A stretch of 64,000 nucleotides of DNA from Pseudoalteromonas aurantia (GTDB taxonomy: Bacteria; Pseudomonadota; Gammaproteobacteria; Enterobacterales; Alteromonadaceae). Below the pieces are notes generated by a model. The model had not been told where the DNA came from and ran no database searches. It was given only the letters and a program-made list of their open reading frames with translations. The stretch spans positions 52,403 to 116,402 of the forward strand of contig NZ_PNBY01000009.1 in NCBI RefSeq assembly GCF_005886875.1. The letters are read 5' to 3'. The translations under genes and the position numbers were made by a program. Numbering within the stretch: the stretch's first letter is position 1; every line of letters starts with the position of its first letter. Below are positions 16,875 to 26,955 of the stretch, in pieces.

Positions 16875-19454
16875 TTAATTTAACTCTGTGATTCTACTTG
16901 TATTTTTATCATCTAATCGGGTTCTTAATAACACGGCAGCGTTATTGCTTACACTGATCGGATCTGCATAATTTACCCAAGTCGCCCCGTTATCTAGGCT
17001 ATATTCGATGCTTAAGTAAGGAAATGCACTATTCGCATAGACTGTATTACCTTTTCGAATGGCACCCGGGACAGGTAAGTTCACATCAACCCCAGCTGAA
17101 ACTAACTTTGGGATTTCTTTCACAGCTAACGCCGTAGAAAAACTCAACCAATCCTTCGCAAAAGGTTTTACAGCGATTTTACCTCCTTCCCAACTCGCTT
17201 TATGCCAAGCACGCTCCGCCACTGAGAGAATACGCGGGAAGATCATCGCTAACACCTGCTCTTCAGTACGAATGGTTTCACTCCATACTTGGCCTTGCAT
17301 ACCCAAAATATTTTCTGGTTTTTCAAGCTTTGGCATGGCTCTGCCAACTAGCGCTTCAAGGTTCACAATAGGCTCTCGTGTACGGGTAAAATCTGCATTG
17401 GCGTATACGTCATCTGGCATGTAACTAAATGCTTTTTTAGTGTCGATAAAACGCGTTGCCCAGTAATAACCGCGCTCTTCAGGGTGAGCCTCGTAAGGGT
17501 GATCAAAATAAAGGTGTGTGCCGTGTGACAAAATAACCTGATAACCATCATTAGCTAAACGGTAAGCGCGATCAGCAACGCCCCATTCCCAAATATTGTC
17601 CCAAACGTTTGCTGTAAAAGTTTGATTTGGAAACTCATCTCGTTTGAATGGATTAACTCTGTCGTACATTAAGCCATCTTCCCAAGCCCCAGGAGAGATC
17701 CCGCGCTTGGCTAAGATATGCGCCACTTTTTGTGTAAAGTAAGGTTTTAAGTCTGCCGCGCCTGCTATGCCGTTATTTGCATCGCTAAATAAGGTCTCGC
17801 ACGCAGGAGATTTTGTCCACGACCCACTGCCAACTTCATCACCACCAAAGTGTAAATTAGTCAGGCGTGTGCCGGCATCACGGTACATTGCTTGTAATTC
17901 ATAGGTCACTTTTTCAATAAAGGCATAGGTCGAATCGAGGCACACATTAAATGAATTATCAGTGTAATTTTGCACCGTGATATATTCTGACTCATCATTC
18001 GGATCGGTTAATAGATATGCTTTGGCCTGTTCAAGTTTACCTTGCGCCTTTAATGTATTATAACGAGCCTCCATAGATTTAATGGCAGCACGCGCATGGC
18101 CTGGGCCTTCAATTTCAGGAATGATCTGAATATGGCGTGCATGCGCAAACTTAATCAATTCGACAAAATCTTCTCGAGACAAGTAGCCATTACCTGAACC
18201 AGATTTGAACGGACCCGTGCCAAGTTGGGTGAGTAAGCATCGCTGCTCCTCTAAGTCAAAACAACGATGAGCGCCAATTTCCGTCAACTCTGGTAAGCCA
18301 GGGATCTCAACACGCCAGCCTTCATCATCTGAAAAGTGCCAATGAAACTTGTTCAGCTTATAGCGTGCCATTTGCTCTACTAATTTAAACAGCGCATCTT
18401 TGCCATGATAATTACGTGCGTTGTCATAGTGCATACCACGCCACACAAACCTTGGCGTATCTTCAATTTCAACATTAGGCACAGTGATGGTATTTTTGCT
18501 CCCTGCTGGGAAGAGCGCTAATAAACTTTGAATACCGTAAAAGACGCCAGCGTTATCGCTACCAACGATCTCTATTTTATCATCATCTATTTCTAGCTGA
18601 TAACTTTCAGCAGCCCCATCAGCCAGGCTTTCATCAACTTTTAAGTAAATGGTAGGCGCTTTAGAAGCTTTAATATGGTCAGCTTTACTCTCTAGCTCTA
18701 ATCCATAATTGGCTAAATCAGCTTTAAAAACAGCGACCTCAGATGTTAAGCGACCTGCAAAACGCAACTCCCACGTTGAATCAATCACCGTGCTGCCACG
18801 ATTAAAGTCTACTTTTTGTGGTTGAGGAATAATACGTTTTAACGCATCTTCTTTTGTTATCGACACTGATGAAAGATTTCTTTCGTAGCGCAATTTAGCA
18901 GATGCTAACTGAGTTTTATCAACAGGGTCATTATATCGTCTGAGCTGGTTTTCTCGCTCAAATGGTGCAATATATTGCTTAAAATCTTCTGTGTCTGTAT
19001 TCGCAAAAATAGCAGGGGTATTTTGCTGTGACACCATAAATGCGCGAGGCATAAAGTCACTATACGCTGCAACCCACACAGCAGCTTCAAATTCTATTTT
19101 GATGCTTTCGCCAACTGCTAAACCCGCAAAATCCTCATTGGGAACAAATCGATGTAAATCACCATTAATGTGCTCAATGTCAAACCCAGCTGCAGACTTG
19201 CTATGTATTTTACGCACAGAGTGTATATATATTTGCCAGTCAGACTTGCCTTTACCAAGCGCAATATCCGAGTCATTAGTCAAAGTCATTGACGCAATAA
19301 GACTCGAGGCACCATTATGAAAATTATCTTCTACGGCAAATACAAGTTTTGTGCCTTGTGTAAAAGAGTCCAGTTGAGACTGTGATAGGTTAGCGTTGGC
19401 GAACAACGGCGTCGTTATCAATAGACTCGCTAGCATGTGTTGCTTAAAGGTCAT
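16875..19454 (-). CDS. Secreted beta-N-acetylhexosaminidase, GH20
   Basis: An 859-residue exported enzyme that cleaves GlcNAc from chitooligosaccharide ends. The signal peptide ends ANA (about residue 22). It is followed by a CHB_HEX carbohydrate-binding domain (about 28-165), the GH20b domain (about 205-335), the GH20 barrel (about 338-770) and a C-terminal Ig-like CHB_HEX_C domain. The catalytic Asp-Glu pair is in HFGGDEVG (about residues 536-537), and FHWHFSDDEGWRVEIPGLPE is the family signature at the barrel start. An SD AAGGAG precedes the ATG. It is monocistronic, with its own NagR-like site and terminator. Chitobiase in function, probably periplasmic or outer-membrane associated. Confidence 0.93.
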   Translation of the reverse strand: MTFKQHMLASLLITTPLFANANLSQSQLDSFTQGTKLVFAVEDNFHNGASSLIASMTLTNDSDIALGKGKSDWQIYIHSVRKIHSKSAAGFDIEHINGDLHRFVPNEDFAGLAVGESIKIEFEAAVWVAAYSDFMPRAFMVSQQNTPAIFANTDTEDFKQYIAPFERENQLRRYNDPVDKTQLASAKLRYERNLSSVSITKEDALKRIIPQPQKVDFNRGSTVIDSTWELRFAGRLTSEVAVFKADLANYGLELESKADHIKASKAPTIYLKVDESLADGAAESYQLEIDDDKIEIVGSDNAGVFYGIQSLLALFPAGSKNTITVPNVEIEDTPRFVWRGMHYDNARNYHGKDALFKLVEQMARYKLNKFHWHFSDDEGWRVEIPGLPELTEIGAHRCFDLEEQRCLLTQLGTGPFKSGSGNGYLSREDFVELIKFAHARHIQIIPEIEGPGHARAAIKSMEARYNTLKAQGKLEQAKAYLLTDPNDESEYITVQNYTDNSFNVCLDSTYAFIEKVTYELQAMYRDAGTRLTNLHFGGDEVGSGSWTKSPACETLFSDANNGIAGAADLKPYFTQKVAHILAKRGISPGAWEDGLMYDRVNPFKRDEFPNQTFTANVWDNIWEWGVADRAYRLANDGYQVILSHGTHLYFDHPYEAHPEERGYYWATRFIDTKKAFSYMPDDVYANADFTRTREPIVNLEALVGRAMPKLEKPENILGMQGQVWSETIRTEEQVLAMIFPRILSVAERAWHKASWEGGKIAVKPFAKDWLSFSTALAVKEIPKLVSAGVDVNLPVPGAIRKGNTVYANSAFPYLSIEYSLDNGATWVNYADPISVSNNAAVLLRTRLDDKNTSRITELN

Positions 19455-19559
19455 TGGTTTGCTCCTTGGTAAACACCTTCACTCTCAATTATTCGATATT
19501 AAAATATGAGCGTAAAGTGTTCAGTCACTATTAACATTAGCTTCATCATATAAAAACAA

Positions 19560-19579
19560 AAATGACAGCGCTATCAATA
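19560..19579 (-). promoter_or_regulatory. Putative NagR operator upstream of the hexosaminidase gene
   Basis: AAATGACAGCGCTATCAATA lies about 106 bp before the GH20 start and shares AAATGACAGCGCT with the site before nagP. The right half is less symmetrical (ATCAAT), so binding may be weaker. Confidence 0.6.
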
Positions 19580-19611
19580 TTTACTGTACAAAACTGCAAC
19601 TGCAAAATAAT

Positions 19612-19640
19612 TAAAAAAAAGCCCACTAAACAGTGGGCTA
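19612..19640 (-). terminator. Terminator after the M13 peptidase gene
   Basis: Stem GCCCACT/AGTGGGC with a 4-base loop, followed on the minus strand by eight Ts. It lies about 30 bp past the peptidase stop. Confidence 0.88.
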
Positions 19641-19670
19641 TGGCAATTAAATTTTATTAAAGTATGGAGG

Positions 19671-21770
19671 CTACCAAATTTTAACGCGCTCTTCTGGAGC
19701 GATATACATTTGGTCGCCCGCTTTTACGTCAAACGCTTTATAAAACTCAGGCATATTAGGTAGCACTCCAATGACACGATAATGACTCGGGGAATGAGAG
19801 TCCGTCATCAACCTAGAGCGAAGCTCTTCCTCTCTGTATTGACGACGCCATATTTGCGCCCAGCCCATAAAAAAGCGCTGTTCACCCGTGTAACCATCAA
19901 TCACAGGCGAAACTTTACCGGCTAAAGCTAACTGATACGCTTTGTACGATACAGTCAAACCGCCCAAATCACCTATATTCTCACCTAATGTCAACTCGCC
20001 GTTGACATGGGCATCTTCGAACGGTTTGAACTGGGCATATTGTGCAACCAGTTTATTACCGCGCTTTTCAAACTGAGTTAAATCAGACTCACTCCACCAA
20101 TTGCGAAGATTTCCTTCACCATCATATTTTGCACCTTGGTCATCAAACCCATGCCCAAGTTCATGACCTATTACAGCGCCAATTGCACCATAATTAACGG
20201 CATCATCGGCTTCAAGATTGAAAAAAGGAGGCTGTAAAATAGCAGCAGGAAAAACAATTTCGTTATTTACAGGATTGTAATAAGCATTCACTGTTTGCGG
20301 TGTCATAAACCACTCAGAGCGATCTACTGGTTTGCCAATTTTAGCGGCCATATCAGCATAAGCCCACTGTGTATAACGAACATAATTTCCAAGTAAATCA
20401 TCAGCATCAATATTTAATTGAGAATAATCTCGCCACTTATCTGGATAACCAATCTTTGGGGTAAATTTACTTAACTTCTCTTTGGCCGCAACTTTTGTTT
20501 CTGCGCTCATCCACTCAAGGTCATCAATCGCATAGTCGAATCCCTGAATGACATTATCGACTAACTCAGTCATACGCGCTTTTGCTTCAGGGGGGAAGTA
20601 AGTTTCTACATATATTTTACCCAGTAGCTCACCCAACACTTCATTGCTGGCGTCTACGGCTTTTTTCCATGTAGGCGCTTGTGCCTGCACACCGCGTAAT
20701 GTTTTACCAAAAAAGTCAAACTTCAGGTCCACCATCTCTTTATTTAATAACGCAGCATGATTGTTTACAAAGTGGAAAGTCAGGTACTGCTGCCATGTAG
20801 TCAGTGAATAATCATCGACAACTTGCGATAACTGCGCAATATACGACGGTTGGTTTACGACCAACTCATTCACCTTTAAACCCGCAGTTGATAAATAGGC
20901 TTGTAAATCAAATGCGGGGATCAATGCATTGGCATCATTTAACGACAACTTATTGTAGCTTTTAGTGGCATCACGACTCGCTACTCTCGACCACTGTGCA
21001 GTCGCTATTGCCGTTTCCAGTTTTAGGATGCGCGCAGCAGCCGCTTTGGGCTTTTGTTCACCGGTGCGAAGTAACACTTGTTCTATATATTGCGCGTACT
21101 GCGCTCTAATATTGGTAAACTTGTCACTGTCTTTTAAATAATAATCACGGTCAGGTAACCCTAAACCGCTTTGATATAAATAGAGCGCATTCTCACTAGA
21201 ATTCTTTGCATCATTATTTACATACCAAGCAAATGGGTTGGTTCCACCTTGAAGCAGCAACTTGGCCATGACATTAGGCAGTTGGGCTTTATCTGTCAGT
21301 GTTTTTACCGGTTCTAAGTAAGGCTTTAAGGGCGCTAATGCCAATTCTTCTCTAGCCGTTTCATCAAGATAACTACTATAAAAACCGGCAAGCTTTCGTT
21401 CATCATCACTTTGTTCCATAGAAGCATTCTGAACAGCGTTCTCTAAAACAGTACGTAACGCTTTTTGCGAATCATCATACAACGCAGTAAATGATCCATA
21501 GTTTGATTTATCAGCCGGTATCTCTGTTTTTTTAAGCCAATTGCCATTTACATGGTAATAAAAGTCATCTTGTGCGCGTACCGACTTATCCATATTGGCC
21601 AATTCAATGCCTGAATTGAGTGTAGGTTGTGGTTGTTCAACCGCAGTTTTTGATGCGTTATTTTCTACAGGGGGCTCACTACAGCCGATCAAACCTAATG
21701 CGAGTGCAATACCAAGCGCCGCTAACGAGGCATTTTTCATAACATCATTCCATTTAACCTTTTTATTCAT
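19671..21770 (-). CDS. pepO: M13 family zinc metallopeptidase lipoprotein (PepO/neprilysin-like)
   Basis: The start chosen is ATG at 21770 (699 residues). An upstream in-frame GTG at 21785 is possible but less likely, because the SD GGGG suits the ATG. The N-terminus is a lipoprotein signal (LGLIGC lipobox, Cys about residue 30). The C-terminal catalytic domain has the zinc motif HELGH (about residue 535) with GFDDQGAKYD, the third ligand in ENIGDLGG, and NAYYNPVNNEIVFPAAIL, all signatures of M13. The N-terminal alpha-helical domain completes the usual M13 size. These enzymes degrade peptides at the cell envelope. It has its own terminator. Confidence 0.93.
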   Translation of the reverse strand: MNKKVKWNDVMKNASLAALGIALALGLIGCSEPPVENNASKTAVEQPQPTLNSGIELANMDKSVRAQDDFYYHVNGNWLKKTEIPADKSNYGSFTALYDDSQKALRTVLENAVQNASMEQSDDERKLAGFYSSYLDETAREELALAPLKPYLEPVKTLTDKAQLPNVMAKLLLQGGTNPFAWYVNNDAKNSSENALYLYQSGLGLPDRDYYLKDSDKFTNIRAQYAQYIEQVLLRTGEQKPKAAAARILKLETAIATAQWSRVASRDATKSYNKLSLNDANALIPAFDLQAYLSTAGLKVNELVVNQPSYIAQLSQVVDDYSLTTWQQYLTFHFVNNHAALLNKEMVDLKFDFFGKTLRGVQAQAPTWKKAVDASNEVLGELLGKIYVETYFPPEAKARMTELVDNVIQGFDYAIDDLEWMSAETKVAAKEKLSKFTPKIGYPDKWRDYSQLNIDADDLLGNYVRYTQWAYADMAAKIGKPVDRSEWFMTPQTVNAYYNPVNNEIVFPAAILQPPFFNLEADDAVNYGAIGAVIGHELGHGFDDQGAKYDGEGNLRNWWSESDLTQFEKRGNKLVAQYAQFKPFEDAHVNGELTLGENIGDLGGLTVSYKAYQLALAGKVSPVIDGYTGEQRFFMGWAQIWRRQYREEELRSRLMTDSHSPSHYRVIGVLPNMPEFYKAFDVKAGDQMYIAPEERVKIW

Positions 21771-21857
21771 AATAAACCCCGACACTCATAATAAACAACC
21801 TTCTCATTGTAAAACCGGTTATCCGTGGCAAAAAATATAGGTTTATCAGTATTTATT

Positions 21858-22250
21858 CTAAATAGTAGTGTGAAGGCGGCTGATAATTTCCTGATTCGCT
21901 TCTGGAAAGTCATAATTAGTCAATTCGTTAATATCTACCCACTGGCAAACTTGTGACTCTAACCCTTTCGCTTCGCCAGTGAAATCTTCGACTATATGCA
22001 CCATCAATCGCACTGACTTATCTGTATAATCATGCTCTATTACTTGTAATTCAGTAGAGCTTACGACATCAATATTAACTTCTTCTTTTAACTCTCTCTT
22101 TAACGCAGCAAATACCGTTTCGCCCGCTTCGATTTTACCACCTGGGAATTCCCATAAACCACCTTGGTGCTGCCCGTCATGACGCTTACTAATGAAGATT
22201 TTATTGTTTGCCTTTATAACCCCAACAGCAACTTCAACGACTTTTTTCAT
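21858..22250 (-). CDS. mutT: 8-oxo-dGTP diphosphatase MutT
   Basis: A 130-residue Nudix hydrolase that removes oxidised dGTP. The Nudix box GGKIEAGETVFAALKRELKE followed by EV fits GX5EX7REUXEEXGU with a conservative change at the last Gly (the segment reads EEVNID). The start is set at ATG 22250 with an SD GGAG. Reading further upstream would run into the secA terminator, so the longer frame is rejected. It is the usual gammaproteobacterial neighbour of secA. RNA polymerase reading from secA must pass the hairpin at 22266-22296 to reach it. Confidence 0.92.
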   Translation of the reverse strand: MKKVVEVAVGVIKANNKIFISKRHDGQHQGGLWEFPGGKIEAGETVFAALKRELKEEVNIDVVSSTELQVIEHDYTDKSVRLMVHIVEDFTGEAKGLESQVCQWVDINELTNYDFPEANQEIISRLHTTI

Positions 22251-22265
22251 GCTAATAATTCTCCG

Positions 22266-22296
22266 ATAAAAAAAGCGACTCAAGAGTCGCTTTTTA
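22266..22296 (-). terminator. Terminator/attenuator between secA and mutT
   Basis: A perfect stem AAAGCGACTC/GAGTCGCTTT with flanking A and T runs. It sits 22-52 bp past the secA stop and just before the mutT SD. Symmetry allows function in both directions. Confidence 0.85.
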
Positions 22297-22317
22297 CTAA
22301 AACAATAATGTCTATGA

Positions 22318-25026
22318 CTACTTTAATTTACCACAACATTGTTTAAATTTTTTGCCTGATTTACAAGGACAAGCTTCGTTTCTACCCACCTTAACATCAG
22401 TTCTTGCAGCAACAGCGACACCTTCAGGTACTTCGCCACCAACATGTTCAGCTTCAGCATGCTGATACTCTTTAGGTGCTTGCTCACTGCGACGATGTTG
22501 CTGTTCGACTTTCTCAACATCTTCTTCAGCACGCACCTGTACTTTACTGAGGATCCCCACAACATCTACTTTCAAGTTTTCAAGCATTTCAGAAAATAGC
22601 TCAAAAGACTCACGCTTATATTCTTGTTTAGGGTTTTTCTGTGCATAGCCGCGTAAATGAATACCTTGACGCAGGTGATCCATCGCCGCTAAATGATCTT
22701 TCCAGTGTTGATCAAGGCTTTGTAGCATGATTGCCTTTTCAAACTGACGTAACACATCTGGGCCAACCATTTGCTCTTTATCTTTGTATGATTGCTCGAC
22801 TTCTTCATTTATGCGGTCACGCAGCTTCTCTTCATACAGTTTTTCATCATCAGCTAACCACTTTGCAATTGGCAGCTCGATAAGGAAATCACCTTTAATA
22901 CGCTCTTCCAGCCCTTTAATATCCCACATCTCAGCAAGGCTCTGCGGTGGAATAAACTGATCGATAGTGCCATTAAGCACATCACCACGAATAGCATTAA
23001 TGGTTTCTGAAATGTCGCCTTCTTCTAGCAACTCATTCCGCTGCTCGTACACTACACGACGTTGGTCATTCGCCACATCATCGTATTCAAGTAATTGCTT
23101 ACGAATATCAAAGTTACGTGCTTCCACTTTGCGTTGCGCGTTTTCAATTGCACGATTCACCCAAGGGTGTTCGATGGCTTCACCACGCTGCATCCCTAAC
23201 TTACGCATCATGTTTGTCATGCGCTCACCAGCGAATATACGCATTAGCGCATCATCCATTGATAAATAGAAGCGGCTTGACCCCGCATCACCTTGACGAC
23301 CCGATCGGCCTCGAAGCTGATTATCTATACGGCGTGATTCATGACGTTCAGTACCAATAATGTGTAAACCGCCAGCAGCTAATACAGCATCGTGCGTTTC
23401 TTGCCACTTGCTTTTCACTTGCGCAATTTTGTCTTCTGATGGGTTGTCTAATTTAGCAAGATCACTCTGCCAATTACCACCAAGTACAATATCGGTGCCA
23501 CGACCAGCCATGTTAGTTGCAATAGTCACTTTACCCGGTAAACCCGCATCAGCAACAATATCGGCTTCTTGTTCATGGAACTTCGCGTTTAGAACATTAT
23601 GCTCAATCTTCTCCTTACGTAAGAAATGCGATAAGTACTCTGAGCTTTCAATCGAAACGGTACCAACAAGAACTGGTTGACCACGCTCCTGACACCCTTT
23701 GATATCCTCAAGAATAGCTTCAAACTTTTCTTCTTGAGTTAAATAAACTAAATCGGCTCTATCATCACGAACCATTGGTTTATTTGTAGGAATAACAACC
23801 GTGTCTAACCCATAAATGGATTGAAATTCGAATGCTTCAGTATCAGCGGTACCTGTCATACCCGCTAACTTGTCATAAATTCTGAAGTAATTCTGGAAAG
23901 TAATAGAGGCCAGCGTCTGGTTTTCGTTTTGAATACGAACACCTTCTTTCGCTTCTACCGCCTGATGTAGACCTTCAGACCAACGACGCCCTTCCATTGT
24001 ACGACCGGTATGCTCATCAACAATAATGACTTCATTGTCTTTGACTACATAATCAACGTCTTTTTGATACAATTTGTGTGCGCGAAGTGCTGCGTAGACA
24101 TGGCTTAATAACGTAATGCTGGCTGCTGAATAAAGTGAATCACCTTCTTCAATAAGCTTATGTTCAAGTAATAATTCTTCCACATTGACTTGGCCACGTT
24201 CAGTTAAATGAACCTGCTTTGATTTTTCATCAATTGTGAAGTCGCCATCGCCTTCAATCCCTTCTTCATCTTCTTTTTCTTGTAAAATAAGAGAAGGAAC
24301 AATTTTATTTATTTGCGTATAGAGCGCTGAGCTGTCTTCTGCTGGGCCTGAAATAATGAGTGGTGTACGCGCTTCATCAATCAAAATTGAATCCACTTCA
24401 TCCACGACCGCATAATACAGAGGACGTTGAACACGCTCTTCTATGCTAAATGCCATATTGTCACGTAAGTAATCAAAACCAAATTCATTGTTGGTTCCGT
24501 ACGTGATATCTGCTGAGTAAGCTTGCTTTTTTTGCTCCGGCATCATGCCGGGTACATTACAGCCAACACTCAACCCTAAAAACTCAAATAATGAACGGTT
24601 TGTTTCTGCATCACGCTTGGCTAAATAGTCGTTTACAGTGATGACATGAACGCCCTTCCCCGTTAAACCATTTAGGTAAGCGGGTAACGTCGCGGTTAGC
24701 GTTTTACCTTCACCGGTGCGCATTTCAGAGATTCGGCCTTGGTGAAGCACAATACCACCAATCATTTGCACATCGAAATGACGCATTTTATAAACACGTT
24801 TTGATGCTTCACGCACTGTTGCAAATGCTTCAGGTAGAATATCATCTAAACTAGTGCCTTGCTCGAAACGCGTTCTGAACTCCGCTGTTTTAGCTTTTAG
24901 TTGTTCGTCGGTCAGAGCTGCATATTGCTCTTCCAAGGCATTAATTAAAGCAACTGTCTTTCTTAAGTTTTTAATAGTGCGGTCATTGCGACTACCAAAA
25001 ATCTTGGTAAAAATATTAGCTATCAT
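22318..25026 (-). CDS. secA: Preprotein translocase ATPase SecA
   Basis: A 902-residue motor of the Sec pathway. It has Walker [10 protein letters not shown] (about residues 101-109), the [19 protein letters not shown]-like box, the preprotein cross-linking domain, the second nucleotide fold with [15 protein letters not shown], and the C-terminal zinc finger [14 protein letters not shown] that binds SecB. Length matches E. coli SecA. The SD is weak, and 404 bp of non-coding DNA precede the gene. No secM-like arrest gene was recognised upstream, unlike E. coli. Confidence 0.97.
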   Translation of the reverse strand: MIANIFTKIFGSRNDRTIKNLRKTVALINALEEQYAALTDEQLKAKTAEFRTRFEQGTSLDDILPEAFATVREASKRVYKMRHFDVQMIGGIVLHQGRISEMRTGEGKTLTATLPAYLNGLTGKGVHVITVNDYLAKRDAETNRSLFEFLGLSVGCNVPGMMPEQKKQAYSADITYGTNNEFGFDYLRDNMAFSIEERVQRPLYYAVVDEVDSILIDEARTPLIISGPAEDSSALYTQINKIVPSLILQEKEDEEGIEGDGDFTIDEKSKQVHLTERGQVNVEELLLEHKLIEEGDSLYSAASITLLSHVYAALRAHKLYQKDVDYVVKDNEVIIVDEHTGRTMEGRRWSEGLHQAVEAKEGVRIQNENQTLASITFQNYFRIYDKLAGMTGTADTEAFEFQSIYGLDTVVIPTNKPMVRDDRADLVYLTQEEKFEAILEDIKGCQERGQPVLVGTVSIESSEYLSHFLRKEKIEHNVLNAKFHEQEADIVADAGLPGKVTIATNMAGRGTDIVLGGNWQSDLAKLDNPSEDKIAQVKSKWQETHDAVLAAGGLHIIGTERHESRRIDNQLRGRSGRQGDAGSSRFYLSMDDALMRIFAGERMTNMMRKLGMQRGEAIEHPWVNRAIENAQRKVEARNFDIRKQLLEYDDVANDQRRVVYEQRNELLEEGDISETINAIRGDVLNGTIDQFIPPQSLAEMWDIKGLEERIKGDFLIELPIAKWLADDEKLYEEKLRDRINEEVEQSYKDKEQMVGPDVLRQFEKAIMLQSLDQHWKDHLAAMDHLRQGIHLRGYAQKNPKQEYKRESFELFSEMLENLKVDVVGILSKVQVRAEEDVEKVEQQHRRSEQAPKEYQHAEAEHVGGEVPEGVAVAARTDVKVGRNEACPCKSGKKFKQCCGKLK

Positions 25027-25430
25027 GTTAAAACCGTTTTCACTCTATTGATGGCTGACCTTACCTATGCGTATACGTCATTGGGTACTGAGGCCGCACT
25101 GCTTCCTGTCGGCGACAAATGCTTAATTGCGTTTGCTGTATGCCAAATTCAATTTATTACCCCTATCATACCAGACTCTACGTAGCTGCAAACCATTGAA
25201 GTCAAAACAGCGAGGTTTTCCTGATAAAAAGCGGCTTTACGTACATTAATGCTGCTATTTTCATTAGCAACAAAAACCTAATTTAGCAACAAATTGAAAC
25301 ATAATCGAGATTAACCTTAGATATGGTGATATTTAGCGATAAATCAAGCTTCCTGCTTTTATTTAACTGTTGTTCACTTTCAGGCACCGCTATACTAGGA
25401 AGTGTGTTTCGTAGACTTTGAAAAATAACA
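25027..25430. promoter_or_regulatory. Divergent promoter region between secA and dciA
   Basis: 404 bp between divergent genes. For dciA a -10 TATACT at 25391-25396 is clear but its -35 is poor. For secA a possible TTGCAG ... TATGAT pair (25165-25191, minus strand) has a short 15-bp spacer. A 69-codon frame on the minus strand (25283-25492) runs into dciA antisense and does not look like SecM (no export signal, no arrest-like tail). No other gene seen. Confidence 0.5.
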
Positions 25431-25925
25431 ATGGCAAAGAATCGGTATGCTCCTAAGCAACTCAATGAGTTAATGGGAAAGTGGTCTAACAAGATGGTCA
25501 GTTATACAGAAAAGTCACAAGCGATGGCGCAATGGCAAAGCTGTTTAGAGAGTGCCGTAGGCCCCGTTTTAATTAAAAAATGCCGTGTGGGTAACTATCG
25601 AGAAGGAACATTGGTCATTGAAGCCGCATCAGCCACCCTTGCTACTCGTTTAAACTTCTTAAAAATGGAGATTCTATCTCAATTTAGAGCTGCTGGAATG
25701 ATAGAGTGCGCACAAGTAAAAATCGTCACTAACCCCGAAGCACAGCAACGATTAACGCCTAAACGAGATGACCAAACTCGCCCTGAAAAACAGAGCGAGG
25801 GCCGAGTTATGAGCGCACAAACAGCACAGCAGCTAACTGAAATCGCAGGGAATGCCCCACCCAGCCTACAAGCCAAATTATTAAAACTTGCTCAACACGC
25901 GCAGAAAAATAAGCAAAAAAAATGA
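25431..25925 (+). CDS. dciA: DciA family replicative helicase loader (DUF721)
   Basis: A 164-residue protein with the DUF721 fold at about 10-105: WQSCLESAVGPVLIKKCRVG followed by GTLVIEAASATLATRLNFLK, the usual hydrophobic pattern of the family. The C-terminal half is polar and basic (ends KNKQKK), like other DciA tails. DciA is the ancestral DnaB loader in bacteria lacking DnaC. It lies divergent from secA and convergent with lpxC, a common arrangement in non-enteric gammaproteobacteria. Confidence 0.85.
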   Translation: MAKNRYAPKQLNELMGKWSNKMVSYTEKSQAMAQWQSCLESAVGPVLIKKCRVGNYREGTLVIEAASATLATRLNFLKMEILSQFRAAGMIECAQVKIVTNPEAQQRLTPKRDDQTRPEKQSEGRVMSAQTAQQLTEIAGNAPPSLQAKLLKLAQHAQKNKQKK

Positions 25926-25945
25926 CGCTATCGCGTCATTTCTTA
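25914..25945. terminator. Bidirectional terminator between dciA and lpxC
   Basis: Stem AATGACGC/GCGTCATT flanked by A and T runs. It overlaps the dciA stop codon and lies just past the lpxC stop, so it can end both transcripts. Confidence 0.82.
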
Positions 25946-25959
25946 GAATTTTTTGCCGT

Positions 25960-26871
25960 TCATGCCGTGGTTACTTCCATGCCAGGCGCTGGCATGCTAA
26001 TAGGCTCTTCAAATGTAGCCCATTCCCACGCGCTTTCTGATGCCATAATCTCACGTAGCAGCTTATTATTAAGGCCATGACCTGACTTGTAACAAGTAAT
26101 TTTACCTAAAATGTTATGACCAGCCATAAACATATCACCAACACAATCGAGTATTTTATGCTTCACAAATTCATCTGAATAGCGCAGCCCGTTTGGGTTT
26201 AATACTTTATATTCATCCAATACAACCGCGTTATCCATACTACCGCCCAGCGCTAGATTATTAGCATGCATGTATTCGATGTCTTTCATAAACCCAAAGG
26301 TACGTGCTCTACTAATTTCTTCAGTAAAACTTTGTGCTGTAATATCAAGGCCTATACGCTGACGACTGTCATTAATTGCAGGGTGGTCAAACGCAATTTC
26401 AAAGTCAATATGGAAGCCATCATAAGGGGTGATCTCAGCCCACTTATCGCCGTCTTCCACACGTACCTTTTCTTTGATACGAATAAAACGCTTCGCAACG
26501 TTTTGCTCTTTAATACCGCCTTTTTGTAATAAATAAATAAACGGTAATGCACTCCCGTCCATTATCGGCACTTCAGCACTGTTGAGCTCTACCACTAGGT
26601 TATCAATACCTAGCGCAGCAACAGCCGCGATTAAATGCTCAGTAGTCGAAAGACGAATTCCGTCTTTGTTTGTTAAACACGTACATAATTGCGTATCACC
26701 AACAGCATCAGGTGTGGTTTCAAAATCCACCACAGGGTCAAGATCAACGCGGCGAAATACCACTCCGGTATTTTCACTCGCGGGTCGGAGAGTGATCGTA
26801 ACTTTTTCACCCTTGTGAAGCCCGACACCCGTTGCTTTAACAACTTCAGCAATTGTACGTTGTTTAATCAT
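25960..26871 (-). CDS. lpxC: UDP-3-O-acyl-N-acetylglucosamine deacetylase LpxC
   Basis: A 303-residue zinc deacetylase carrying out the committed step of lipid A synthesis. The zinc ligands lie in STTEHLIAA (about His 79) and in [21 protein letters not shown] (about residues 236-256, His and Asp ligands plus the general-acid His). It is the last gene of the dcw-linked group, 84 bp after ftsZ, and ends at a bidirectional terminator. Confidence 0.97.
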   Translation of the reverse strand: MIKQRTIAEVVKATGVGLHKGEKVTITLRPASENTGVVFRRVDLDPVVDFETTPDAVGDTQLCTCLTNKDGIRLSTTEHLIAAVAALGIDNLVVELNSAEVPIMDGSALPFIYLLQKGGIKEQNVAKRFIRIKEKVRVEDGDKWAEITPYDGFHIDFEIAFDHPAINDSRQRIGLDITAQSFTEEISRARTFGFMKDIEYMHANNLALGGSMDNAVVLDEYKVLNPNGLRYSDEFVKHKILDCVGDMFMAGHNILGKITCYKSGHGLNNKLLREIMASESAWEWATFEEPISMPAPGMEVTTA

Positions 26872-26955
26872 AGCTTCGCCTACTTCAAATTACACTTAGA
26901 CGGCGGATTGTATCACAGATACGACCACCTGCCAATTGTTTAATTAACAGCCAGT

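Noticed and set aside
22251..22283. Longer N-terminus for MutT
   Set aside because: It would place the start inside the secA terminator hairpin, and the ATG at 22250 has its own SD and matches family length.
25283..25492. 69-codon minus-strand frame upstream of secA, as a SecM candidate
   Set aside because: It lies mostly antisense to the dciA start, has no signal peptide and no arrest-like C-terminus.
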